This document shows positions 9,166 through 16,848 of a DNA stretch of 64,000 bases, piece by piece. Source of the stretch: Candidatus Saccharimonadota bacterium. Lineage in GTDB: Bacteria > Patescibacteriota > Saccharimonadia > Saccharimonadales > Saccharimonadaceae. The position numbers and the translations under genes were made by a program. Below the pieces are notes generated by a model. The model had not been told where the DNA came from, did no database searches, and saw only the letters and a list, made by a program, of their open reading frames with translations. How positions within the stretch are numbered: position 1 is the first letter of the stretch; every line of letters starts with the position of its first letter. The stretch is taken from assembly GCA_900555265.1 (NCBI GenBank), contig UNSL01000002.1, forward strand, positions 1 through 64,000. Direction: 5' to 3'.

Positions 9166-9242
9166 CGCGGGGTAGAGCAGCCCGGTAGCTCGTTTGGCTC
9201 ATAACCAAAAGGTCGTAGGTTCAAATCCTACCCCCGCCACCA
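9166..9242 (+). tRNA. initiator tRNA-fMet (CAU)
   Basis: A 77-nt cloverleaf with encoded CCA. The unpaired first acceptor position (C1 opposite C72) and the AGCCCGGTAGCTCG D-arm are initiator hallmarks. The anticodon stem is TTTGG/CCAAA, so only two of the three usual G-C pairs next to the loop are present; the pair at 29-41 is U-A. The promoter is TTGCAA (9127-9132), 17 bp, TATTAT (9150-9155). Confidence 0.92.
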
Positions 9243-9250
9243 AGAAAAAT

Positions 9251-9282
9251 CCCTCTTCATTCAGAAGGGGGCTTTTTCTTTA
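9251..9282 (+). terminator. rho-independent terminator after tRNA-fMet
   Basis: CCCTCTTC pairs with GAAGGGGG (8-bp stem, loop ATTCA), followed by CTTTTTCTTT. It reaches the stop codon of the convergent gene at 9280. Confidence 0.8.
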
Positions 9283-9606
9283 GTATCTACTATCATCGTT
9301 GGCGTAACGCTTACCCCTACTACCAATTTTCACATGCGGACACTTCTCTCCAGGATTGATATTCCTACAACAGTCACCACAAAAGAAACCTTTTACAGCC
9401 TTATCACCAACTTCTCTAGGTGAAGACGCCCTCTTGATAAGATTTCCAACTTCTTTTGGGTCTTCTACTGGTAATCCCATCAATCTTCTAGCGTCATCGT
9501 AAGAACATCCTGTAGTATCAACAATATGATCGAGTTTGGCTTCCTGTTCAGGGGTTAATTCAGAATTTATATTAACCTCAACTGACGAGCCTTCTTTTTG
9601 TGTCAT
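9280..9606 (-). CDS. hypothetical protein with UBA-like segment and C-terminal cysteine cluster
   Basis: The 108-residue soluble protein has an N-terminal half with a UBA/CUE-like helical stretch (LTPEQEAKLDHIVDTTGCSYDDARRL; note the separated motif) and a C-terminal CGDCC...CPH cluster that could bind zinc. I know no family for it. The start is ATG 9604-9606 (MTQKEG): a TATAAT ends exactly 6 nt before it, and the longer frame (MWILWYNVP) would be read out of the promoter itself. So this gene is probably leaderless. Confidence 0.65.
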   Translation of the reverse strand: MTQKEGSSVEVNINSELTPEQEAKLDHIVDTTGCSYDDARRLMGLPVEDPKEVGNLIKRASSPREVGDKAVKGFFCGDCCRNINPGEKCPHVKIGSRGKRYANDDSRY

Positions 9607-9612
9607 AGGTAC

Positions 9613-9641
9613 ATTATACCACAATATCCACAAATAATCAA
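9613..9641 (-). promoter_or_regulatory. leaderless promoter of the 9280-9606 gene
   Basis: TTGATT (9636-9641), 17 bp, TGGTATAAT extended -10 (TATAAT at 9613-9618), then 6 nt and ATG. Both boxes are good, making this the clearest leaderless promoter in the window. Confidence 0.7.
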
Positions 9642-9642
9642 C

Positions 9643-9678
9643 CCCACAAAAAACTCCCCTGCTTTTTACAGAGGAGTT
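9643..9678 (-). terminator. terminator of the 9740-9946 gene
   Basis: On the minus strand AACTCCTCTG pairs with CAGGGGAGTT (10 bp with one G-U), followed by TTTTTTG. Confidence 0.75.
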
Positions 9679-9739
9679 GTGGCACCTGTTTGTTTGGTTC
9701 TACTATATCACCAAACGCGCTTATGGTGCAAGCAAAGGA

Positions 9740-9946
9740 CTATTTTTTCTTAGAAATTGTCAAAAAGCCGTTGCGTGGGTTTTCTTTCACAATACGATCT
9801 TCTGGTAGATCACATGGTGTACCCTTTTCATTCTTCTCAACCTTAGCAAAGAAGTAAATAGTTTGAGTCTTGCCGCCGCGCAAAGTTACGTCAGTCTTGT
9901 GCAAGTAATATGTGATGCCCTTTGAGTTGGTATGTTTATAAGCCAT
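9740..9946 (-). CDS. small conserved-looking hypothetical protein (68 aa)
   Basis: The product begins MAYKHTNSKGITYYLHK and is basic and probably beta-rich, with one cysteine. An AGGAGG site lies 9 to 10 nt before the ATG and a strong terminator follows, so it is a well-expressed single gene. The KHTNSKGITYYLH and FFAKVEK patterns suggest a small nucleic-acid-binding or structural protein, but I cannot name a family. Confidence 0.7.
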   Translation of the reverse strand: MAYKHTNSKGITYYLHKTDVTLRGGKTQTIYFFAKVEKNEKGTPCDLPEDRIVKENPRNGFLTISKKK

Positions 9947-10013
9947 TTGGTTATATACCTCCTATTAATGATATACCTATATAGATTACTATCTCTATAT
10001 CACCCCTGTCAAG

Positions 10014-10679
10014 CTAAAAAAGCTTATTTCGTCGCCTAAGCATCAACTTTAACATCCCCAGAACAACCAACCTCATCACAATAATCATGGCAATGAATAT
10101 CGTCACTAGCAAAGACCACCCCGCATAATCAGCTGACCATATCGGCGAAACAAAGGTATGATAATATGGCTCGGTTGAAGGCGCTTCAAACTGCAAGTTA
10201 GTGGCTTTCGCGGCAGGATATTTCGCCCACTCCTCATTAATACAATTGATGTACCTCGGATCCGCCTGTGTCGTAAATCGGCCGTAACCGCCTTGCTGCG
10301 CCCTAGCGTCACAGACAGCCCTAACTTTCGACACAGTGTCATTGTTAGACTGATTTTTTATCTCCTCCTCGAACTCTTTCAGCTTCCGGTCATACATTTG
10401 TTTATACGTATGATCCAGCGCAATCTTTCCCGGATCAGCGTTCATATGCGTAGATACATAACGCTGCAAATCGTATAGTCGTTGCTGAAGATTGACTATA
10501 TCCCCAGCCTTATCTGCATTCTCCACAGATTCTCGTCGCTCAACCATGCCAACATTATTCAGCCTCAAAAAAGTTGCCGAAATAAAACCAGACATGATCA
10601 ATAAAACGACCAACTGCCAAGTCTTAATCTGACTGAGTCGCTTAATTCTGAACTTGGTTTTCTTCTTATCTATAGCCAT
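10014..10679 (-). CDS. two-pass membrane protein with extracytoplasmic domain, unknown function
   Basis: The 221 residues have a basic cytoplasmic N-terminus, a transmembrane segment near 21-42, an extracytoplasmic domain of about 140 residues with two cysteines (VCDAR, NCINEE) that could form a disulfide, and a second transmembrane segment near 185-210 followed by RRRNK. The first half of the outer domain is helical. A ribosome site (GGTGG) precedes the ATG and an extended -10 (TGCTATACT) lies upstream. The DsbA-like proteins in this window could oxidise it. No family recognised. Confidence 0.7.
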   Translation of the reverse strand: MAIDKKKTKFRIKRLSQIKTWQLVVLLIMSGFISATFLRLNNVGMVERRESVENADKAGDIVNLQQRLYDLQRYVSTHMNADPGKIALDHTYKQMYDRKLKEFEEEIKNQSNNDTVSKVRAVCDARAQQGGYGRFTTQADPRYINCINEEWAKYPAAKATNLQFEAPSTEPYYHTFVSPIWSADYAGWSLLVTIFIAMIIVMRLVVLGMLKLMLRRRNKLF

Positions 10680-10751
10680 CCCACCACCTTCTCTATGATT
10701 TTAGTATAGCAAATTATCCCAATGACGTGAATATTACTACCGCTGCGGTGG

Positions 10752-10757
10752 TATAAT
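10752..10757 (+). promoter_or_regulatory. leaderless -10 box of murC with adjacent inverted repeat
   Basis: Extended TGGTATAAT with TATAAT at 10752-10757, then 6 nt and the ATG. An inverted repeat ACCGCTGCGGT (10739-10749) sits just upstream and could be an operator. Confidence 0.6.
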
Positions 10758-10763
10758 ATTTGT

Positions 10764-12014
10764 ATGCGAATTTATTTTTCAGGAATTGGCGGCGTTGCCA
10801 TCGGACCGCTGAGCAGAATTGCCTTAGGGGTCGGGTATGGTGTTTGCGGCTCCGACAAATCACCAAGTCTTATCACAAACGAATTAGAGTCAGTCGGAAT
10901 GCCTATTTCTTTTGACCAATCTGGCGCGTTCTTGCAATCAGAGCACAATAAATCACCATTTGACTGGTTTATTTACACCGCTGCTTTACCGGAAAATCAC
11001 CCAGAATTAGTCTTGGCGCGAAAATTAGGCATAAAAACCAGCAAGCGCGACGAGTTATTGGCGCAAATAATCGCCGATAAAAAACTGAAACTTATCGCGG
11101 TCGCTGGTACCCACGGGAAAACCACAACAACGAGTATGCTAGTCTGGACAATGGAGCAATTGCAAATTCCTGTTAGTTATTCTGTGGGTTCGACTTTAAG
11201 TTTTGGGCCAAGCGGAACGTTTGATAAAAATAGCCAATTTTTCGTATACGAGTGTGATGAATTTGACCGCAACTTTTTGCATTTTTATCCAGAAATTAGC
11301 CTTATCACATCTGTTGATTACGACCATCCAGATACATATCCAACAAAAGAATCTTACTTAGACGCCTTCCGTGAATTCGGTGAAAAATCTAAAAAAGTTA
11401 TCGCGTGGCAAGAAAATTCCGCCGTATTTGATGAGAAAAATCTAACAATCTTGTACGATTCCAACAAAAACATCACTCTGCCCGGCGAGCATAACCGAAA
11501 GAACGCCACTTTGGTGATCGAAGCTTTGAAACATATGGGAGTGGACGCGAAGGAGTCAGAAATATACCAAGCAATAAACTCCTTCCCCGGCTCAGGACGG
11601 CGTTTTGAAAAGCTCGCCGAAAATCTATACTCTGACTATGGACATCACCCAGTTGAAATTCAAGCGACACTACAGATGGCTAAGGAGTTGTCAAACGATG
11701 TAGTCCTAGTTTATCAGCCACACCAAAACGTTCGCCAGCATGAGATAATTAGTCAATACACTAATGATATTTTCCATGATGCCAATGAAATTTACTGGCT
11801 GCCGACTTACTTAACGAGGGAAAATCCAGATTTGCCAACTTTAATACCACAACAACTTGCCAAAAATATCGACAAAGAAAAAGTTCATTTTGCCGAATTA
11901 GATGACAGTTTATGGCAAGAAATAACCGCAGCAAGGAACTCTGGAAAGCTCGTCCTGTGTATGGGCGCTGGCACAATCGACGGATGGATTCGCGAGCAAT
12001 TAGCTAAAAATTAG
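10764..12014 (+). CDS. murC: UDP-N-acetylmuramate--L-alanine ligase (MurC)
   Basis: MurC adds L-alanine to UDP-MurNAc, the first step of the peptidoglycan stem peptide. The N-terminal Rossmann motif FSGIGGVAIGPLS, the ATP-binding GTHGKTTTTSM (about 114-124), and the Mur-ligase centre (SVDYDHPD) and C-terminal domain (YSDYGHHP) are all seen; length 416 is slightly short. Mpl (murein tripeptide ligase) shares this layout, but it is the only Mur ligase seen here and the general features favour MurC. It is preceded by a leaderless promoter and converges on mazG with a 4-nt overlap. Confidence 0.85.
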   Translation: MRIYFSGIGGVAIGPLSRIALGVGYGVCGSDKSPSLITNELESVGMPISFDQSGAFLQSEHNKSPFDWFIYTAALPENHPELVLARKLGIKTSKRDELLAQIIADKKLKLIAVAGTHGKTTTTSMLVWTMEQLQIPVSYSVGSTLSFGPSGTFDKNSQFFVYECDEFDRNFLHFYPEISLITSVDYDHPDTYPTKESYLDAFREFGEKSKKVIAWQENSAVFDEKNLTILYDSNKNITLPGEHNRKNATLVIEALKHMGVDAKESEIYQAINSFPGSGRRFEKLAENLYSDYGHHPVEIQATLQMAKELSNDVVLVYQPHQNVRQHEIISQYTNDIFHDANEIYWLPTYLTRENPDLPTLIPQQLAKNIDKEKVHFAELDDSLWQEITAARNSGKLVLCMGAGTIDGWIREQLAKN

Positions 12015-12358
12015 CGATCATCGCCACTGCCGTGAATCTTCCCCCGACTCTGGCGGCTGAGCAGCTTATCATTATTCCTGCAAGCCACTTCCTCTAAGCT
12101 ACAACCAAGCAAATGCGCTATAGAATTGACATACCAAAGCACGTCACCGAGCTCTTTTATTATTGCGTCACGGTTTTCATCTGAAATTTCCCCATTTTTA
12201 TCACGTAAAATTTTCTTAAACTTCTCCATAACTTCGCCAGATTCGCCACTTAATCCCAATATCTGCGCCATCAACCTCGCGTCAACATCACCATATTTAT
12301 GAGAATCTTTATCTGTTAAAGTAGAAATTGCTTTAGTTGAATAATCGTTAAATTGCAT
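12011..12358 (-). CDS. MazG-like nucleotide pyrophosphohydrolase
   Basis: The 115-residue all-helical protein carries the MazG-type metal-binding pattern (GESGEVMEKFKK followed by KELGDVLWYVN), used to hydrolyse nucleoside triphosphates to monophosphates, often as house-cleaning. The C-terminal GKIHGSGDDR matches the tail of the small MazG-like group. An AAAGGAA site precedes the ATG. It follows trmB by 17 nt and is probably cotranscribed with it. Confidence 0.8.
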   Translation of the reverse strand: MQFNDYSTKAISTLTDKDSHKYGDVDARLMAQILGLSGESGEVMEKFKKILRDKNGEISDENRDAIIKELGDVLWYVNSIAHLLGCSLEEVACRNNDKLLSRQSRGKIHGSGDDR

Positions 12359-12375
12359 AATATTCCTTTCATTTA

Positions 12376-13017
12376 TTAGCGCGTAACTCTTACGAAATTA
12401 ATAGTTTTTCCTTCGCCAATCCACCTTTGTTCATAAGTCGTCATTATTTTATATTCGTCACTTAGCGCGGATTCATGAAGATCAAAACTCAACTCTTTAA
12501 CTTGCCATTTTTCTGACACCAATTGCTCCAAGCTCCAACAGAAAAAATTGTGATCGTCGTGTTTGATTAATAAAGATCCGTCCGATTTTAGCAATGAAGA
12601 ATACTTCTTCAAAAAATTAGGATGAGTCAAGCGGCGCCCAGTGCTATGCTTCCTTGGAAACGGATCAGGAAATGTTACCCAAATTTGCTCCAAAGAATTC
12701 TGCTCCACTAATTGGTCTATTTGGTCAGCCCGCGCCCGAACAAAAAACACATTCTCCAGCCCTTTTTCTTCAGCAATTTTCGCACCCTTTTGTAATCGAT
12801 CACCTTTCACGTCAATTGCCAAAAACGTCTTTTCAGGATGGCACAGCGCAAGCTCCACACTGAATAGTCCAGTTCCAGCACCGATTTCCAAACAATCGAC
12901 TTCCCGCCCCGTCCACTCGTCAAACTCAAAACATAGAGGTGAATTGTGAAATAAAGCGAATTTATACTTCTTACGTTTTCTAGTGATAATAAATTGATTC
13001 GGATCGACAAAACTCAT
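12376..13017 (-). CDS. trmB: tRNA (guanine-N7)-methyltransferase TrmB
   Basis: TrmB makes m7G46 in the tRNA variable loop. The SAM-binding motif LEIGAGTGLFSVELA (about 41-55), the FLAIDVKGDR strand and the signature TFPDPFPRKHSTGRRLTHP (catalytic Asp and substrate-binding residues) identify it clearly; 213 residues is normal. The ATG lies 7 nt after a TATAAT (13025-13030), so it is probably leaderless, divergent from mscS. Confidence 0.93.
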   Translation of the reverse strand: MSFVDPNQFIITRKRKKYKFALFHNSPLCFEFDEWTGREVDCLEIGAGTGLFSVELALCHPEKTFLAIDVKGDRLQKGAKIAEEKGLENVFFVRARADQIDQLVEQNSLEQIWVTFPDPFPRKHSTGRRLTHPNFLKKYSSLLKSDGSLLIKHDDHNFFCWSLEQLVSEKWQVKELSFDLHESALSDEYKIMTTYEQRWIGEGKTINFVRVTR

Positions 13018-13024
13018 ATTTTCT

Positions 13025-13032
13025 ATTATACT
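13025..13032. promoter_or_regulatory. overlapping divergent -10 boxes (trmB and mscS)
   Basis: ATTATA at 13025-13030 is TATAAT on the minus strand, 7 nt before trmB. TATACT at 13027-13032 on the plus strand lies 9 nt before the mscS ATG. The two boxes share four bases, so one melted region can serve both directions. Confidence 0.5.
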
Positions 13033-13041
13033 AAATCAATA

Positions 13042-13944
13042 ATGGATAAGCTTATAAAACAGTTCTTAGATTCTTCTACGTTAGGTCAATGGCTGCATAG
13101 CAACAACCTCGGCTGGTTAATTAGTGAGCGCATTATCGACACAGTCAGCATTATTATTGGCTCTGTTTTTGTTTATTTTCTGGGGAAATATTTATTATCT
13201 TGGACTATCCATTATTCTATACGCTCCACCGCCAAACATCGCTCTTGGCACCGTAAAGACATAGAAAAGCGCGAAAAAACTCTCATCCAATTAACCCGAA
13301 GTTTCTGGCGAATCATAATAATTTTCTATGTCGCCGCAATTGTCGCCAATAAGCTATTTCTATTTGATTTATCGCCACTATTCGCCAGCGCCGGAATAAT
13401 CGGTGTGGCGTTAGGATTTGGCGCTCAATCACTCGTTAAGGACTTCTTGTCTGGTATTTTCATCATCGCCGAAAATCAATATCGTGTTGGCGATGTTGTT
13501 GACGTAATGGGGGCTGCCGGAACCGTCGAGAGAGTCGGCACTCGCACTACTGTTATACGAGATTCTGAGGGCAATGTTCATTATGTTCCAAATGGCACGA
13601 TTCAGCACGTTATCAATAAAACTATGGGCTATAGTATGTCGCGCTTCAGCATTTATATCGACCCAAGTTCTGACATTTCTGCAGTTACGGACATCATTAA
13701 CGCCACTGGTCAAGAATTGGCTAAAGAAAAGACTTGGCAAAAGAAAATTATCGATCCACCTAAATTTGTTTCCGTTGGTGATATTACCGGACGAGGGACG
13801 GAATTGATTATTGCCGGAAAAACTCAACCATCAGATCAATGGTCTGTTACCTCTGAAATGCGACATCGATTGCTGCAAAACTTTGATCGCGAAGGGGTTC
13901 TTTTGGCGACTCTGCCGACCCCAACCTCAATGACCAGAAGATAA
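13042..13944 (+). CDS. mscS: small-conductance mechanosensitive channel (MscS family)
   Basis: MscS channels open under membrane tension to release solutes. The 300-residue protein has two to three transmembrane helices, with the pore helix GIIGVALGFGAQSLVKDFLSG, written here in two parts: GIIGVALGFGAQ and SLVKDFLSG. The following beta domain (NQYRVGDVVDVMGAAGTVE, VPNGTI) is typical. I start at ATG 13042 (MDKLIKQ); upstream in-frame codons lie in the promoter and trmB start region. Confidence 0.9.
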   Translation: MDKLIKQFLDSSTLGQWLHSNNLGWLISERIIDTVSIIIGSVFVYFLGKYLLSWTIHYSIRSTAKHRSWHRKDIEKREKTLIQLTRSFWRIIIIFYVAAIVANKLFLFDLSPLFASAGIIGVALGFGAQSLVKDFLSGIFIIAENQYRVGDVVDVMGAAGTVERVGTRTTVIRDSEGNVHYVPNGTIQHVINKTMGYSMSRFSIYIDPSSDISAVTDIINATGQELAKEKTWQKKIIDPPKFVSVGDITGRGTELIIAGKTQPSDQWSVTSEMRHRLLQNFDREGVLLATLPTPTSMTRR

Positions 13945-13947
13945 AGA

Positions 13948-14292
13948 TTAATTATTAGACAAGCCCAATTCTTTATCGCTCAACACATCATTAGAAAACG
14001 CTTTTATCTTATTAACGTTCTCTACTTCTTTATCATAAATTCCCAAAAATTCCTTCAGTGTATCCTTATTTACTGAGCCTTGCGCGTCAAATTCGTGACT
14101 TTTTTCATTCGCATCCTTGCTAATTTGGTTACGGCGAGAAGCGTATTCTGGGCGACTCAAATCCAATCGATAAGCGTCAGTCTTGTAATACATAAACATC
14201 GCGATCGACACCAACACAACTGAGACCGCAATAGTCAGCCCAATAAATGTAGCGAATTTATAACTATGAAATAATTCCTTAGCTCTATTCAT
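13948..14292 (-). CDS. membrane-anchored hypothetical protein (114 aa)
   Basis: A single transmembrane segment near 14-35 is followed by a charged, helical outer domain (SKDANEKSHEFDAQGSVNKDTLKEFLG). It overlaps the preceding secreted-protein gene by 8 nt, so the two are translationally coupled and probably act together at the cell surface. No family recognised. Confidence 0.65.
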   Translation of the reverse strand: MNRAKELFHSYKFATFIGLTIAVSVVLVSIAMFMYYKTDAYRLDLSRPEYASRRNQISKDANEKSHEFDAQGSVNKDTLKEFLGIYDKEVENVNKIKAFSNDVLSDKELGLSNN

Positions 14293-14827
14293 TAGAACCT
14301 CCAGACAGCGAATTTTTAATAGACTGCACTTCTTCTTTATATCTCACCAACAATTCATCCAAGATCTTCACGTCCTCAGAAAGTTTATTACGAGCCTCGC
14401 GAGCAACGGTCAATTTTTGATAATAGTCCGCCACGCTATTAGAGCAATTTACGCGCTGAAGATCGGTCATCGCGGTGTCATAATCGTTGTAATTGCTATT
14501 GAACTTAAGTCTCGTCGACTCGAACTCATTAGTAATATTCACCAACTTTGAGCTGTCCAGCTTATTGATTGCCAATCGACCATTCAGCCTGGCCATAAGT
14601 TTGGTAGAAATAGAATTATATCTTTGTCCAACGTTTACCCTAGTTAGGGCGTCATTGGTATGAATGTTTTTAATAGCAACTCTTACAGAACTACAATTTC
14701 GCTCAAGCGTTTTTATAATCTCAGAATCAGCCGTAGCATCAACCGACTGAGCCTCAACTGCCCGTGGCGTCACTAACAAACTAGAAGCAATCAAAAAAGA
14801 CGCGAGATAGAAAGTAACTTTTTTCAT
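14285..14827 (-). CDS. secreted hypothetical protein
   Basis: A signal peptide (MKKVTFYLASFLIASSLLVTP, A-x-A near residue 25) precedes a 155-residue helical domain with two cysteines (RNCSS, VNCSNS) and a C-terminal coiled-coil-like stretch. I use the ATG at 14827; a GTG one codon earlier is possible. It is followed by an overlapping membrane-protein gene. The function is unknown. Confidence 0.65.
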   Translation of the reverse strand: MKKVTFYLASFLIASSLLVTPRAVEAQSVDATADSEIIKTLERNCSSVRVAIKNIHTNDALTRVNVGQRYNSISTKLMARLNGRLAINKLDSSKLVNITNEFESTRLKFNSNYNDYDTAMTDLQRVNCSNSVADYYQKLTVAREARNKLSEDVKILDELLVRYKEEVQSIKNSLSGGSNE

Positions 14828-14867
14828 CACTTATATTATCTCACGTCTTCTTGAATAGAGTCAAATA

Positions 14868-15137
14868 TTACTTGAAACGTTTTTCGACGTTACCCTTAAC
14901 GTCTTTTGCGGTTTCTGCTACAGCATCTCCAACTTTCTGAGAACCAGCTTTTAACGAACTTAAGCTGTCTTTTGCTGCAGCAGTCGCTTTGCACGCTACC
15001 TTTTCAGTGTCGGCTTTCATTTTTACAGCCTTATCCTTCAAGTCTTTCCTTGTTTCCTTGCCACTCTTTGGTGCGGTTAAAATTCCAGCTGTAAAACCTG
15101 CTGCTACTGCTCCGATAATTGCTAAAACTTTTTTCAT
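14868..15137 (-). CDS. YtxH-family small membrane protein
   Basis: The N-terminus (a short hydrophobic helix GAVAAGFTAGILTAPKSGKETR) carries the YtxH signature of a glycine-rich helix ending in APKSGKE. A 60-residue Lys/Ala-rich amphipathic tail with VKMKADTEKV and KDVKGNVEKR repeats follows. YtxH proteins are stress-related in Bacillus, role unclear. An AAAGGAG site precedes the ATG, and the DUF948-like gene lies 20 nt upstream. Confidence 0.75.
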   Translation of the reverse strand: MKKVLAIIGAVAAGFTAGILTAPKSGKETRKDLKDKAVKMKADTEKVACKATAAAKDSLSSLKAGSQKVGDAVAETAKDVKGNVEKRFK

Positions 15138-15157
15138 ATATTTACTCCTTTTTTTAA

Positions 15158-15379
15158 TTATTTTTTACGAAATAAACCTGATAGTTCACTAAAAACTTTT
15201 GTTGGTGACAACCACTCAGTTGCACTAGCTACGTTAGTTGTAATTTTACTAACGCTTTTCATGACCGTGTTAAGTCTTACCAACAAGGCGATGACCACTG
15301 CCAGCAGCGTTACGATAATAACCGACAACAATCCTACGATGATTGATAATAAAACGATGGCTGTTTGGATATCTTCCAC
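15158..15379 (-). CDS. small membrane protein, DUF948/YtxG-like
   Basis: A 73-residue protein with one long hydrophobic helix (about 6-35), then a polar stretch ending WLSPTKVFSELSGLFRKK. The GTG start at 15379 follows AAAGG. In Bacillus ytxG and ytxH are neighbours; the same pairing here supports the call. Confidence 0.6.
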   Translation of the reverse strand: MEDIQTAIVLLSIIVGLLSVIIVTLLAVVIALLVRLNTVMKSVSKITTNVASATEWLSPTKVFSELSGLFRKK

Positions 15380-15522
15380 GCTTTACCTTTCTGCAAAAGT
15401 TTATATTTGTTATGTTTATTTTAGCATGCTTGTTAAATTGTTTGTATTAGATAATCTAACTATTTCACTATAGCATAAGCTTATTAAATTGTCAATAGAG
15501 ATGTCCGCTAATCGTTAATAAT

Positions 15523-16074
15523 ATGATAAACTGGTATGGTTATGCGGATTTTTTCAAACGATACATACCGGAATTTGTTTATGGCGCGGTCGACGGCACG
15601 GTAACAACATTTGCAGTCGTGGCGGCTTCAGCTGGAGCTGGAATATCCAGTTCAGTCATTCTTATATTAGGAATTGCTAATTTAATAGCCGACGGATTCT
15701 CAATGGGTTCTAGCGCATACTTAGCAGCCAGCGCTGAACACGAAGAGTCCGTTCGCGACAGCCAAAAACGCTCATCCCCAAAGATCATAGGCGCAGTAAC
15801 ATTCTTAGCTTTCGTGGTGGTCGGTAGCGTGCCAGTATTGCCATATTTGATTGATGTAATTGCAAACTTAAAAGCACCAAACGCGGTATTATTCTATGTT
15901 AGCTCGGCGCTAACTGCGGCAACGTTCTTAGCAATCGGCTTCATCAAAGGTAAAGTCAGTAAACAATCACCTTGGCAATCTGCAGGCATCACGCTACTCC
16001 TTGGAGCAATTGCGGCAGGGCTAGCCTACTTTGCGGGCGATATTTTGGCGGCCTGGCTGGGGATTAGGATTTAG
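15523..16074 (+). CDS. VIT1/CCC1-family transporter
   Basis: The 183-residue protein begins with the VIT1 signature (PEFVYGAVDGTVTTFAVVA) and has about five transmembrane segments, with a short charged loop (SAEHEESVRDSQKR) after the second as in the vacuolar iron transporter family, which moves Fe2+ or Mn2+ out of the cytosol by proton exchange. Length is short for the family (about 230), as the cytoplasmic metal-binding domain is reduced. No clear ribosome site is visible. Its last 54 nt overlap the convergent gene at 16021. Confidence 0.8.
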   Translation: MINWYGYADFFKRYIPEFVYGAVDGTVTTFAVVAASAGAGISSSVILILGIANLIADGFSMGSSAYLAASAEHEESVRDSQKRSSPKIIGAVTFLAFVVVGSVPVLPYLIDVIANLKAPNAVLFYVSSALTAATFLAIGFIKGKVSKQSPWQSAGITLLLGAIAAGLAYFAGDILAAWLGIRI

Positions 16075-16812
16075 ATTTTCTGCGATAAAATTTATTATTT
16101 TATCTATATTACACGCAGCATTTTCGCTTACCACATCACCATTCAAATAGACACGCCTATTAATTTCCAACATCACCGAATGTATCTTCGGATTTTCATC
16201 GTGATAAAATTCCATCGGAACCAACGCCCCAGAATACGGATAATTTAACTCACAACTATATCCCATTTTTTCAATATATGTTTTTAATTTTGATGCATTG
16301 TCTTTACCGAACCATTTTTCATCATAGCCAAGGCAAATATCTGGTAAATTCTCCGTCCAGCCAAACAATCTTCGCACTAATTCATCGCTATAACTATGAA
16401 TATCAATAATCACACACGATCCATATTGATCAACAATTTTCCTACTCAATACGTTTAACTGTTTGTGATGTAAGTCGTATGATTTGCCCAAAATTTCCTC
16501 CCGGCGGGATGATCCTATTTTGCGATATTGCGTACCGTCCGATAAATGTGTATAAGTCGCCCCCATACCCAGCTTAGCCATCGACTCAGCTTCGTCATCA
16601 CGAAACCTCTCGACGTCACAATATAGCCGCGAATATTTAGCTATAATTATTTTATGGCTATCTATATCTTTAACAAGCTCATCAACTTTATAATCAGCAA
16701 TGAAACGCAATTCCCTCTCGATAATTTCTTTATCTACCGTAATATCACGCCAAAAATCAGGCGGCAAACACAACGAGGCGTGAGGAATGTGAAGAATAAT
16801 ATTGCCCATCAT
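16021..16812 (-). CDS. N-formylglutamate amidohydrolase-family protein
   Basis: The 263-residue protein matches the N-formylglutamate deformylase family: HIPHAS near the start (about 9-13), DVERFRDDEAE, and a DIHSYSDEL motif in the middle, with metal-binding His/Asp/Glu residues typical of carboxypeptidase-like folds. The natural substrate here is unknown, since no histidine degradation genes are near. The ATG follows GGGAGGT. Its 3' end overlaps the convergent VIT gene by 54 nt; the C-terminal NPNPQPGRQNIARKVG lies in that overlap. Confidence 0.75.
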   Translation of the reverse strand: MMGNIILHIPHASLCLPPDFWRDITVDKEIIERELRFIADYKVDELVKDIDSHKIIIAKYSRLYCDVERFRDDEAESMAKLGMGATYTHLSDGTQYRKIGSSRREEILGKSYDLHHKQLNVLSRKIVDQYGSCVIIDIHSYSDELVRRLFGWTENLPDICLGYDEKWFGKDNASKLKTYIEKMGYSCELNYPYSGALVPMEFYHDENPKIHSVMLEINRRVYLNGDVVSENAACNIDKIINFIAENLNPNPQPGRQNIARKVG

Positions 16813-16848
16813 CCTACGAATACCTCCCGTAACTCAATGAACTAGATC

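Noticed and set aside
9606..9633. Longer N-terminus (MWILWYNVP) of the 9280 gene
   Set aside because: It would be encoded by the -10 box and spacer of a good promoter.
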